A stretch of DNA of 27,709 bases, taken from positions 1-27,709 of the IMG/VR virus record IMGVR_UViG_3300046516_000745, one strand, 5' to 3'. The notes beneath the pieces were generated by a model that did no database searches, was not told the DNA's origin, and was given only the letters and a program-made list of their open reading frames with translations. Of this stretch, positions 20,460 to 27,497 are shown piece by piece. The position numbers and the translations under genes were made by a program. Position 1 is the first letter of the stretch, and each line of letters opens with the position of its first letter. Origin of the DNA: a virus.

Positions 20460-22004
20460 GTGTGGCATGTCGCAGCAAGGATGCTGCTGGTGGTGATGGC
20501 CACGATGGCCAGTGACGCCGCATCCCCGCCTATCCGTATCGCGCATGTCCTGGAGCCCGGGAACTATGCCCAGGAGCGCTTCTGGCTCTCGACCGCCCCG
20601 GTGCGGCTCCTGTCCTCGCGCGTCGGCCGCGGCAAGACATGGGTGGTCTGCGCCTCGGAACTGGTGAAGGCGCTGCAGCTCCCGGGGCTCCGCTCGGCGC
20701 TCACACGCCTCGAGCGCGCGAGCATGGAGACGACGACGCTCCAGAGCTTCCGCGAGCTGGTGATGGAGACGGTCCCTGGTCTCTGGGAGCGCGGCTGGTC
20801 CGAGTCCAAGTCGGTGCTGACATTCCCGCGCACCCAGTGCGACGTCTGCTCGCGCGTCCACCAGTCGGAGATTCACGTCTTCGGCTGGAAGGATCCGGGC
20901 CGGCAGCTGTCGGCCGAGTTCGGGAGCATCGCGGTCGACCAGGCCGAGCAGCTGGACCTCTCGCACTACACGATCGCCAAGACGCGGCTCCGGCAGAACA
21001 ACCTCTGCGTCAACAAGCGCGCGGAGAAGCTGGGGCTGAACCCGCGGCAGATGTCGCTCGCCTGCAATCCGGAGGACAGCGAGCACTGGATCGCGCGCAC
21101 GTTCGACCCGGACGCCGGCATGCGGATCGTCAATGACGAGAAGGGCCGCCCGCTCTGTGACGTGATCCTGTCCTCGTTCAACGACAACGCGCAGCACCTG
21201 CCCGAGGGCTACCACGATGACCTCGAGACCCTGAAGGGCTCGGTCTTCTATGACCGCCTGGTGCTGGGGAAATGGGCGCGCGCCGAGGGGCTCGTGTTCC
21301 CGATGTACGACCCGAAGATCGTGGTGCCGGCGCCGGCTGACTGGGCTGGCTGGGGCGGGTATCCCCCGGCCGCCTGGCCGCGCTGGCGCGGGATCGACTT
21401 CGGGTATCGGAACCCGTTCGTCTGCCTGTGGCTCGCGACTGGCCCGGACGGGACCGACTGGCTCTACCGTGAATGGTCGCGCTCCGAGATGCTGGTCGAG
21501 GACCACGCGCGGAAGATCTGCCAGGTCGAGCATGAGGAGCTGGAGGCGCTCCGGCATTGCCGCGCCCTCTCGGACAACGCGGACCTGGCGTTCGCGATGA
21601 AGCCCTACCTCGACGGACTGAACGTGCGCGGCAGCTACGCCGACCACGACGCCGAGGACGCTGCGACACTCGCGCGTCACGGGGTGCGCACGGTCCCGGC
21701 GCGGAAGGACATCGATAACGGCATCAAGGCGGTGATCGCGTCGCTGAACCTCGACAAGTTCCGCATCGTCCAGGGCTCGCTCGTCGCGGAGAACGCGCTC
21801 GAGGTGAGCCTCAAGCTCCCGACCTCGCTCCCGAAGGAACTGTCGCGCTACACCTACCAGAAGCTGGCCGAGAGGACGCGCAACCCGAATGACGCCGCGA
21901 AGGAGAAGCCGGTGGACGCGATGAACCACAGGATCGACGCGCTCCGTTACGCGCTCTATTCGCGCTCGGTTACGCCGCGGCCGTCAGTGTGGGTGGCGGC
22001 GTGA
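20460..22004 (+). CDS. terL: Terminase large subunit (ATPase and nuclease)
   Basis: The frame begins at GTG 20460; ATG 20481 or 20496 may be the true start because the first 16 codons look unlike a TerL N-terminus. The ATPase has Walker A S52-S-R-V-G-R-G-K-T60 and Walker B I157-A-V-D160-Q-A-E163. The nuclease domain has R-W-R-G-I-D313-F-G-Y, D395/D397 in the Y-A-D-H-D-A-E-D segment, and D486-A-M-N-H-R-I-D-A. A C-x2-C pair at 127-130 may hold zinc. The protein pumps DNA into proheads and cuts it. Its stop overlaps the next GTG. Confidence 0.93.
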   Translation: MWHVAARMLLVVMATMASDAASPPIRIAHVLEPGNYAQERFWLSTAPVRLLSSRVGRGKTWVVCASELVKALQLPGLRSALTRLERASMETTTLQSFRELVMETVPGLWERGWSESKSVLTFPRTQCDVCSRVHQSEIHVFGWKDPGRQLSAEFGSIAVDQAEQLDLSHYTIAKTRLRQNNLCVNKRAEKLGLNPRQMSLACNPEDSEHWIARTFDPDAGMRIVNDEKGRPLCDVILSSFNDNAQHLPEGYHDDLETLKGSVFYDRLVLGKWARAEGLVFPMYDPKIVVPAPADWAGWGGYPPAAWPRWRGIDFGYRNPFVCLWLATGPDGTDWLYREWSRSEMLVEDHARKICQVEHEELEALRHCRALSDNADLAFAMKPYLDGLNVRGSYADHDAEDAATLARHGVRTVPARKDIDNGIKAVIASLNLDKFRIVQGSLVAENALEVSLKLPTSLPKELSRYTYQKLAERTRNPNDAAKEKPVDAMNHRIDALRYALYSRSVTPRPSVWVAA

Positions 22005-22144
22005 GCCGACTCTTCATCGGCCCTGCCGTCGTTCTCTTCGTCGTCGTCGCGGCATGGTTCTGGGCCTCGCTCATCCTTCGCCGCTGCGATTGCCCGGTCT
22101 GCCAAAGGGTGCGGGAGCTTCGCGCGAGGGGGCCGATCGAATGA
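22001..22144 (+). CDS. Membrane micro-protein with CDCPVC tail (47 aa)
   Basis: GTG 22001 overlaps the terL stop (GTGA). One hydrophobic span (about residues 5-25) is followed by a basic segment with C-D-C-P-V-C, a small zinc knuckle or redox site facing the cytoplasm. Coupled on both sides. Function unknown. Confidence 0.5.
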   Translation: MSRLFIGPAVVLFVVVAAWFWASLILRRCDCPVCQRVRELRARGPIE

Positions 22145-22371
22145 GCAAGTGCGGGAAGTGCGGCGGCGAGGGGCACAACGCGCGCTCGTGCAAGGGCGAT
22201 GGCGCTGCTGTTCCGGCCAAGGCGCCGAAGGTGAAGAAGGCTGCCAAGGCGAAGTCGGTTTCCTCGATGACCGTGACCGAGTCGCTGATCCAGCGTCGCG
22301 ACGCTCTCCAGCGCGAACTGACGACGATCACGCGCATCCTCGGCGACCTGAAAGACGTGGGTATCGAGTGA
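22141..22371 (+). CDS. CCHC zinc-knuckle protein with C-terminal helix (76 aa)
   Basis: ATG 22141 overlaps the previous stop (ATGA). Residues 4-17 (C-G-K-C-G-G-E-G-H-N-A-R-S-C) fit C-x2-C-x4-H-x4-C exactly, the nucleic-acid-binding knuckle known from retroviral nucleocapsid and cellular RNA-binding proteins. A Lys/Ala/Pro linker and a coiled-coil helix (about residues 45-74) follow. It may bind single-stranded DNA or RNA during packaging or in the infected cell. Confidence 0.7.
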   Translation: MSKCGKCGGEGHNARSCKGDGAAVPAKAPKVKKAAKAKSVSSMTVTESLIQRRDALQRELTTITRILGDLKDVGIE

Positions 22372-22571
22372 GCGTCATGCTCCGCACCGTTCGCTGCAAC
22401 CGCGGCCCGATGGATGGGGCCGAGATCGCCGTTCCCGCGGCCACGCAGCTGCCGGAGACGATCAGCTTCCCGAGCGCGGTGATGCTTCGGCGCGACTACT
22501 ACCGGCTGGTCGAGGAAACGGACGGGCTGGCGCGCTATGAATACGAGCGCAGCGGGACGGTGGTCGCGTGA
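22368..22571 (+). CDS. Short phage protein with GPMDG motif (67 aa)
   Basis: GTG 22368 overlaps the previous stop (GTGA); ATG 22377 is an alternative. N-R-G-P-M-D-G-A-E near the start and Y-E-Y-E-R near the end match the layout of the product at 6634-6807. I recall such short G-P-x-D-G proteins from many phages; no function is known. Confidence 0.6.
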   Translation: MSVMLRTVRCNRGPMDGAEIAVPAATQLPETISFPSAVMLRRDYYRLVEETDGLARYEYERSGTVVA

Positions 22572-22867
22572 GCCGGATCGGGGATGCCATCCTCGCCTGC
22601 GCAATGAGTTGGGCGATGGTCGTGCTCATCGCACTGACGCTCACGGCGTTCGGCTGCGGCTCGTCCTACAAGGGCGCGACTGCGCCGGCGGCCATCGCGG
22701 TGGCAGACGCCGACACGGTGCGGCTGATGGTCTGCGGGGACCAGCCAGTCGCGTGCCTGTCGGCCGAGGATGCCGCGGCCCTGGCGCCGACCTGCCCCGA
22801 GCCCGATACGCTCCTCTGCGTCCGGGCGCTCGTCATCGCGTTCCACGTGAAACGGGGCGACGAGTGA
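22568..22867 (+). CDS. Small membrane or lipoprotein-like protein (99 aa)
   Basis: GTG 22568 overlaps the previous stop (GTGA). A hydrophobic N-terminal segment (residues about 14-28) leads to T-A-F-G-C30-G-S-S. The Cys position fits a lipoprotein, but A-F-G-C departs from the usual lipobox at two places. The rest has further Cys residues (C56, C63, C76, C84 region) and may form disulphides outside the cytoplasm. A surface-exclusion role is conceivable. Its stop overlaps the glycosyltransferase start. Confidence 0.5.
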   Translation: MSRIGDAILACAMSWAMVVLIALTLTAFGCGSSYKGATAPAAIAVADADTVRLMVCGDQPVACLSAEDAAALAPTCPEPDTLLCVRALVIAFHVKRGDE

Positions 22868-23829
22868 AGCGCGTGCTCGCGGTGACGCCCTGGTCGGGCG
22901 GCTTCGTGGATGTGCAGCTGGGCCTACTGCGCGCGGCCGGTCACGACGTCCGGGTGCTCCGGCTTACCGTCACGGCCGGCCCGCGCTGGTGGGTGGTTGC
23001 CTGTGCCATGCTGCAGGCCGCGTTCTACCGCGGACCCAAGTCGCACAGGGTCGGGGCTTGGGCGGAGGTAGTTCATGCCTACGGCGCGTGGCCAGCCGGG
23101 CTCGCCGGGCATTACCTCTCGCACCACTGGAATGTGCCGCTCATCATCCATGAGCATCTCTCGCCCCCCGAGCGCCTCCGCCGCCTGCCGCTGGCGGTGG
23201 CTGTGCTCGAGGACTGCGACCGCATCCTCTCGCCGAGCGAGGGGCATGCCGCGGAGGTCTCGCGGATCGCTGGCGGTCGGCATGTCGAGGTAGTCCCGAA
23301 CCCGGTGGTGACGGGCTATCAGGATCTTGGCTGCCCCACGGGCCCATCGCGCGTCGTATGTGTCGGCCGGCTCGAGGGCCAAAAGGGCTTCGACCGGATC
23401 GCCCTCGCGTCGCGCTACCACGAGGACGCGACGTTCTACTTCATCGGCGCGGGCTCGCAGGAGCGGGGGCTCCGGTCGCTCGTCAATGGGAACGCCATCT
23501 TCGTCCCGCCGACCGACCACCGCGGCGCTATGGGCTGGCTCCGGAGTGCTGACGTGGTCGCCTGCCCCTCGCGGCATGAGAGTTTCGGGCTGGTGGCCGC
23601 CGAGGCCGCAGCCATGGGGAAACCGGTCGTGGCGACCGACGTAGGCGTTCATGCCGCGGTCGCGACCGAGCTGGTGCCGCAGGACGCCGGTCCGCGGGAG
23701 TGGGCAGCGGCGCTGAAGCGCGCCACCTTCGCCCCGCGCCTGCCGCGCCTCGTCCCGGGCAGCGCCCCGGAGGCGTTCGTCGCCGCCATGGGCCGCGCCT
23801 ACGAAGTCCAGCGCGGAGGGGATGAGTGA
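22864..23829 (+). CDS. Glycosyltransferase, GT4 family-like (GT-B fold)
   Basis: GTG 22864 overlaps the previous stop (GTGA). The 321-residue protein has an N-terminal Rossmann-like half and a C-terminal half with V-G-R-L-E-G-Q-K-G-F-D, then P-S-R-H-E-S-F-G-L-V-A-A-E-A, the E-x7-E signature of GT4 retaining enzymes, and G-K-P-V-V-A-T-D. It would transfer a sugar from a nucleotide donor to a glycan, protein or DNA base. In the packaging block it is out of place and could decorate virions or alter host surface sugar. Confidence 0.85.
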   Translation: MKRVLAVTPWSGGFVDVQLGLLRAAGHDVRVLRLTVTAGPRWWVVACAMLQAAFYRGPKSHRVGAWAEVVHAYGAWPAGLAGHYLSHHWNVPLIIHEHLSPPERLRRLPLAVAVLEDCDRILSPSEGHAAEVSRIAGGRHVEVVPNPVVTGYQDLGCPTGPSRVVCVGRLEGQKGFDRIALASRYHEDATFYFIGAGSQERGLRSLVNGNAIFVPPTDHRGAMGWLRSADVVACPSRHESFGLVAAEAAAMGKPVVATDVGVHAAVATELVPQDAGPREWAAALKRATFAPRLPRLVPGSAPEAFVAAMGRAYEVQRGGDE

Positions 23830-26051
23830 ACCTCGGCTCCCGCCTCTCCTCCGCCATCGGCACGCTGTTCGGATTCCCCAAGTCGACGGACGGCGGCGTC
23901 ATGCCGAACTTCCGGCCGACGCTGATCGGGAAGCCCTACTACCTCGACCCGATCATCTGGGACCACGCCAAGGCGGTGCGGCTCGTCTCCACGATCCGCG
24001 CCTGCATCCTCCGGAAGTCGAACGACATGGCCGCCCAGCCGGTGGTGATCGAGAAGGAGACCTCGACGGGCTGGGAGCCGGTCAAGCGCGACAAGGGCAA
24101 CATCATGGACGTCTGGCATGGCGGGAACCCTCGCCAGACCGGGCGCGAGGTGATCCGCGACTTCCACGCCAACTTCCTGACCCACGGCAACGCCTACATG
24201 GTCGCGGAGACGTTCGGCTTTAAGGTGCCGAAGGAACTGTGGGTCATGCCGAGCCACCTGGTGCGCGTGATCCCGGGCGAGCGCCGGATGCCGGCGGCCT
24301 ACATCTTCAGCCGCGGCGGCAGCACGGGCGGCGGCTCTTCCGGACTCTTCGGCTCGATGGCCGTCGCGATCCCGGCCGAGAACGTGATCCCCTGGCACGA
24401 CTACCAGCCCGAGGACGAGCCGATCGGTGTGTCGCCGCTCGACTCGATCCAGCTCCAGTACGAGACGCGCTACGACCTGATGCGGCTCTTCCAGAAGGTG
24501 ATCCGCGCCGGTGGCGTGGGCGCGGGCTACTTCTCGGTGCCGCAGCCGGCGAACGGCGTGCCGGTCGTGATGACCGCGGAGGAGAAGAAGGCCGTGGGCG
24601 AGCAGCTGAAGCTCATGCGCCAGAAGTTCGACGTCCCGACGATCCTCGACATGCTGCACTTCGAGAAGATGGGGCTGACGATGTCCGAGCTTCAGTTCGT
24701 CGAGAACATGCGCATCGCGGATGCCGACATCTGCCGCGCGCTGGGGGTGCCGCCGTGGCTCGTCAACATCCGCGAGACCTCGAGCGGGACCGGCCGCACG
24801 GGCGACCTGGCGCAGGCCGAAGAGCGCGGCTACTGGCAGAACCTCCGGACCGAGCTGGAGATGCGCGACGCCCTCCTGACCGAGAAGCTGGGGCCGATGT
24901 TCAACGAGGACAACATCCGGTTCCGGACGGACCTCGCGAACGTGCCGGCGTTGAACCAGCCGCTCCTGAACTCGGCGCAGCAGATCGTGGCGCTGACCGG
25001 GCGGCCGGTGTTCACGGTGAACGAGATCCGCACGCTCTCGGGCCAGCCGCGGATCGAAGACCCGAGCGCGGATGAGTTGGCCGAGCAGAAGACGGCGGCG
25101 CCGTTCGGGCAGCAGGACCAGACCGGCGAGGTGACCGGCGACGGCGCGAAGACCAAGCCGGCCGACACGAAGCCAGCGCCCGAGCCGGGCTCGAAGGCCA
25201 AGCGTCTGATCGACACGCCCGAGCGGACCATGCGCTGGCGGAAGCAGGACAAGCTGATGAAGCGCTACGAGCGGAAGTTCGCCGCGGCGTTCGTGGGGCT
25301 GATCCGCGACCGGAAGAAGAAGCTCCTCTCGCGGCTCGAGGCGGGAGCGCTCCGGGCGCTGAAGGGCAAGCGCACGATCGACCTCGAGGAACTGTTCGCC
25401 CCCGAGCCGGACGACGAGGCGAACATCCACGCCATCTACGAGAGCCTGATCGCCGAGCGCGGGGCGGAGGCTGCGCGCGAGATCGCGCTCGAGCTTGAAG
25501 TCAACCTGAAGACGCAGAACGTCCAGCAGTTCATCAAGGTCCGCGAGTCCTACGGGCTGGATGGCTCGCTGAATACGCTCATGCAGGAAGTGCGGGCGAC
25601 GCTGGCGGAGGGCGTGACGCTTAACGAATCGCTCTCGCAACTGACCGCGCGCGTGGCCGAGAAGCTGGACGAGGCCGAGCAGGGCCGCGCGCTGACGATC
25701 GCGCGCACCGAGACGCTCTCGGCTTACAACTTCGCCGGCGTCGAGGCGTGGCGGCAATCGGGCGACGTCGAGGAACTGGAATGGCTCTCCGCGAGGGATG
25801 AGGCGGTGCGCCCGGCGCATGCCGATGCGGACGGCGAGGTCGCCGGCATCAACGACGGCTTCGACGTGGACGGTGAGACGCTCGAATACCCGGGTGACCC
25901 GAACGGCTCGCCCGAGAACGTCATCAACTGCCGCTGTGTTGCGATCCCGGTCGTCTCGGAGCGCGCCATGCGGCGCCGCGGGCTCGAGGTCTACTTCCCG
26001 AGCAAGAACGGGCACGCGAAGCCGACGAACCGGCTGGCGGGGGTGCTGTGA
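23826..26051 (+). CDS. Portal protein fused to Mu F-like minor head protein
   Basis: GTG 23826 overlaps the previous stop (GTGA). Residues 1 to about 420 are an HK97-type portal: N-terminal helix, K-A-V-R-L-V-S-T-I-R-A-C, P-S-H-L-V-R-V-I, a Gly-rich stretch, P-P-W-L-V-N-I and P-L-L-N-S-A-Q. An Ala/Pro/Lys linker (about 425-460) follows. Residues about 470-725 form a Mu F-type domain with I-A-R-T-E-T, H-A-D-A-D-G and the closing P-G-D-P-N-G-S-P-E-N-V-I-N-C-R-C. The portal ring is the DNA gate; Mu F-type proteins enter the head in few copies. Usually these are two neighbouring genes. Confidence 0.9.
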   Translation: MNLGSRLSSAIGTLFGFPKSTDGGVMPNFRPTLIGKPYYLDPIIWDHAKAVRLVSTIRACILRKSNDMAAQPVVIEKETSTGWEPVKRDKGNIMDVWHGGNPRQTGREVIRDFHANFLTHGNAYMVAETFGFKVPKELWVMPSHLVRVIPGERRMPAAYIFSRGGSTGGGSSGLFGSMAVAIPAENVIPWHDYQPEDEPIGVSPLDSIQLQYETRYDLMRLFQKVIRAGGVGAGYFSVPQPANGVPVVMTAEEKKAVGEQLKLMRQKFDVPTILDMLHFEKMGLTMSELQFVENMRIADADICRALGVPPWLVNIRETSSGTGRTGDLAQAEERGYWQNLRTELEMRDALLTEKLGPMFNEDNIRFRTDLANVPALNQPLLNSAQQIVALTGRPVFTVNEIRTLSGQPRIEDPSADELAEQKTAAPFGQQDQTGEVTGDGAKTKPADTKPAPEPGSKAKRLIDTPERTMRWRKQDKLMKRYERKFAAAFVGLIRDRKKKLLSRLEAGALRALKGKRTIDLEELFAPEPDDEANIHAIYESLIAERGAEAAREIALELEVNLKTQNVQQFIKVRESYGLDGSLNTLMQEVRATLAEGVTLNESLSQLTARVAEKLDEAEQGRALTIARTETLSAYNFAGVEAWRQSGDVEELEWLSARDEAVRPAHADADGEVAGINDGFDVDGETLEYPGDPNGSPENVINCRCVAIPVVSERAMRRRGLEVYFPSKNGHAKPTNRLAGVL

Positions 26052-26413
26052 GCCGAGCGAAGACCTACCGGACGACGGCCGCCCATTTCGCGATCTTCAA
26101 GCGCGAGGTCGAGCGCTGCGTCAAGCGCTGGGGCATCACCGAATGGCGGCTGCACGTCCTGCACGAGGGGGATCGGCATCCCGAAGCGAGTTTCGCATCC
26201 GGTGAGGAGAGCCGTGGCGCGGCTATCCGGATGAGCCGGACATGGCAGAACAAACCAACGGTGGCGGAGATCAAATGGACCGCTCGCCACGAGGCCACGC
26301 ACTTCCTGCTGGCCCCGCTCTACGACGCCGCCACATCCCGATATATCTCGCAGGCGAAGATGGTAGAGGCGAACGAGTCTGTCTGTGAGCGCGTGGAGAA
26401 GCTCCTGCCATGA
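26048..26413 (+). CDS. Small HEATH-motif zincin (metallopeptidase candidate)
   Basis: GTG 26048 overlaps the portal stop (GTGA). The 121-residue protein has A-R-H81-E-A-T-H85 and a downstream acidic site E107-A-N-E110, which together fit an HExxH...E zinc site. The core before it holds strands (W-R-L-H-V-L, A-A-I-R-M-S). Phage minimal zincins near head genes have no proven function. It resembles the HELIH product at 3308 in size and motif, with otherwise different sequence. Confidence 0.7.
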   Translation: MSRAKTYRTTAAHFAIFKREVERCVKRWGITEWRLHVLHEGDRHPEASFASGEESRGAAIRMSRTWQNKPTVAEIKWTARHEATHFLLAPLYDAATSRYISQAKMVEANESVCERVEKLLP

Positions 26414-26601
26414 GAACGCTCGAGCGCGGCTCGCGCCTCGCGAAGGACGGCAAGCGGACCATGCTCATCCGCTGCCCGAACATGGCGTGCCAGGCGGACG
26501 TAGTGGTCAACCTCAACACGGACCGCGCGCATTGCAGCTACTGCGGGAACGACTGGCCATGGGGCAAGACCGCGCTCCTGCGCGGGACTCGGAGGGCGTG
26601 A
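26410..26601 (+). CDS. Zinc-ribbon protein (63 aa)
   Basis: ATG 26410 overlaps the previous stop (ATGA). C-P-N-M-A-C and C-S-Y-C, 16 residues apart, form a zinc ribbon in a basic protein with a Trp-containing C-terminal part. Such short ribbons occur near phage head genes. Function unknown. Confidence 0.65.
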   Translation: MRTLERGSRLAKDGKRTMLIRCPNMACQADVVVNLNTDRAHCSYCGNDWPWGKTALLRGTRRA

Positions 26602-27347
26602 AGGTGGAAAAGCAGCTGATCCGGCGCGTGACGGGCGGGAAGTTCGAGAAGCGCGCGAACCTCGAGGTCTCGGACGTGGACCTGGGGCTGATCGCCCAGC
26701 AGGTTCCGGACGGCTTCGCCGCGCCAACCGCTGCCGACGTCTACACCGCCTCGGCGCTCGTCTGTAACGACCTGATCGACAGCTATTCGACCCGCTTCAC
26801 CTTGACGGCCCTCCAGCAGATCGTGCAGCTGCTGCCGGGCGCCAACGTGATGCGGAACCACAACGAGTACGCCTCCGATGACCTGCCGATCGCCCGCTGC
26901 TACGCGGCCGAGCTGGTGCAGCAGGCGGACGGCTGGTACGTGCGCGCCAAGTTCTACTGGGAGCGCGGCACGGACTGCGGCGAGGAGATGGGGCGGAAGA
27001 TCGCGCTCGGGATCTGGCGCGAGGTATCGCTCTCCTGGTGGATGCGCTCGTTCACGAACTCGGTCACGGGGACCGACTTCGACGACACGCCGGGGAGCTA
27101 TGCCGGGCAGGAACTGCCGGACGGCCAGACGGTGGTCGGCGTCATGGACGACGTGGTCGAGGTGAACGAGTTCTCGGTAGTCGCCCGCGGTGGGCAGTTG
27201 AACACGAGCATGAACCCGGCGAACCGGAAGGACGGGATGCCGGACGTGTTGGAGCTGGTCTCCGCAGCGCGCGCGAGGGCGAAGCAGCCGAAGCTGCCCG
27301 ATCCGCGCGAGGCGTGGGGATCGTTGTGGATCGAGGGAGCAGCGTAG
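26598..27347 (+). CDS. Prohead (capsid maturation) protease candidate
   Basis: GTG 26598 overlaps the previous stop (GTGA). The 249-residue protein has the layout of HK97-type prohead proteases: M-R-N-H88-N-E-Y with a candidate catalytic His, then a beta barrel with P-I-A-R-C-Y-A-A and W-Y-V-R-A-K-F, then R-E-V-S144-L-S-W with the candidate Ser. The domain ends near residue 215 with V-N-E-F-S-V-V. It would trim scaffold and capsid during maturation. Position between portal and capsid-like gene supports this. Confidence 0.75.
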   Translation: MKVEKQLIRRVTGGKFEKRANLEVSDVDLGLIAQQVPDGFAAPTAADVYTASALVCNDLIDSYSTRFTLTALQQIVQLLPGANVMRNHNEYASDDLPIARCYAAELVQQADGWYVRAKFYWERGTDCGEEMGRKIALGIWREVSLSWWMRSFTNSVTGTDFDDTPGSYAGQELPDGQTVVGVMDDVVEVNEFSVVARGGQLNTSMNPANRKDGMPDVLELVSAARARAKQPKLPDPREAWGSLWIEGAA

Positions 27348-27364
27348 AGCGGTAGCAGTCCGTG

Positions 27365-27491
27365 GTGCGGTCATGCCCCGCGCCTGGAGTCGAGAGCCGG
27401 AGAGAAACCGGCACAGGTGCGCCCCGTCTGGGGCGTGGGGCTAGCGGGCGCGGGACAGGATGTCCCGAAGGCCAGCACACACGGAGGTGTG
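27365..27491 (+). ncRNA. Multi-hairpin structured leader upstream of the capsid gene
   Basis: Five stems lie in 127 bases. (1) GTGCGG (27365-27370) with CCGCGC (27378-27383). (2) GCGCCTG (27380-27386) with CAGGTGC (27414-27420), enclosing GCCGG (27396-27400) with CCGGC (27408-27412) and loop AGAGAAA; stem 2 overlaps stem 1, so they may alternate. (3) CGCCCC (27420-27425) with GGGGCG (27430-27435). (4) CGGGAC (27451-27456) with GTCCCG (27462-27467). (5) CACAC (27476-27480) with GTGTG (27487-27491), whose loop exposes the Shine-Dalgarno GGAGG. The density of exact stems in non-coding sequence points to a functional RNA, probably controlling the next gene. Confidence 0.6.
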
Positions 27492-27497
27492 GGAAAG

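Noticed and set aside
19770-21929. 719-codon minus-strand open frame across the terminase genes
   Set aside because: It is a shadow of the terL frame in GC-rich DNA, is rich in Arg/His/Val without domain motifs, and has no start signals.
23799-26015. 738-codon minus-strand open frame across the portal gene
   Set aside because: It mirrors the portal-MuF frame, has shadow-type composition and no recognisable domain; the + strand product is a clear portal.
27365-27491. Hammerhead or other known self-cleaving ribozyme
   Set aside because: The conserved core bases of the hammerhead (CUGANGA and GAAA in the right places) are not present; I could not match another ribozyme by eye.
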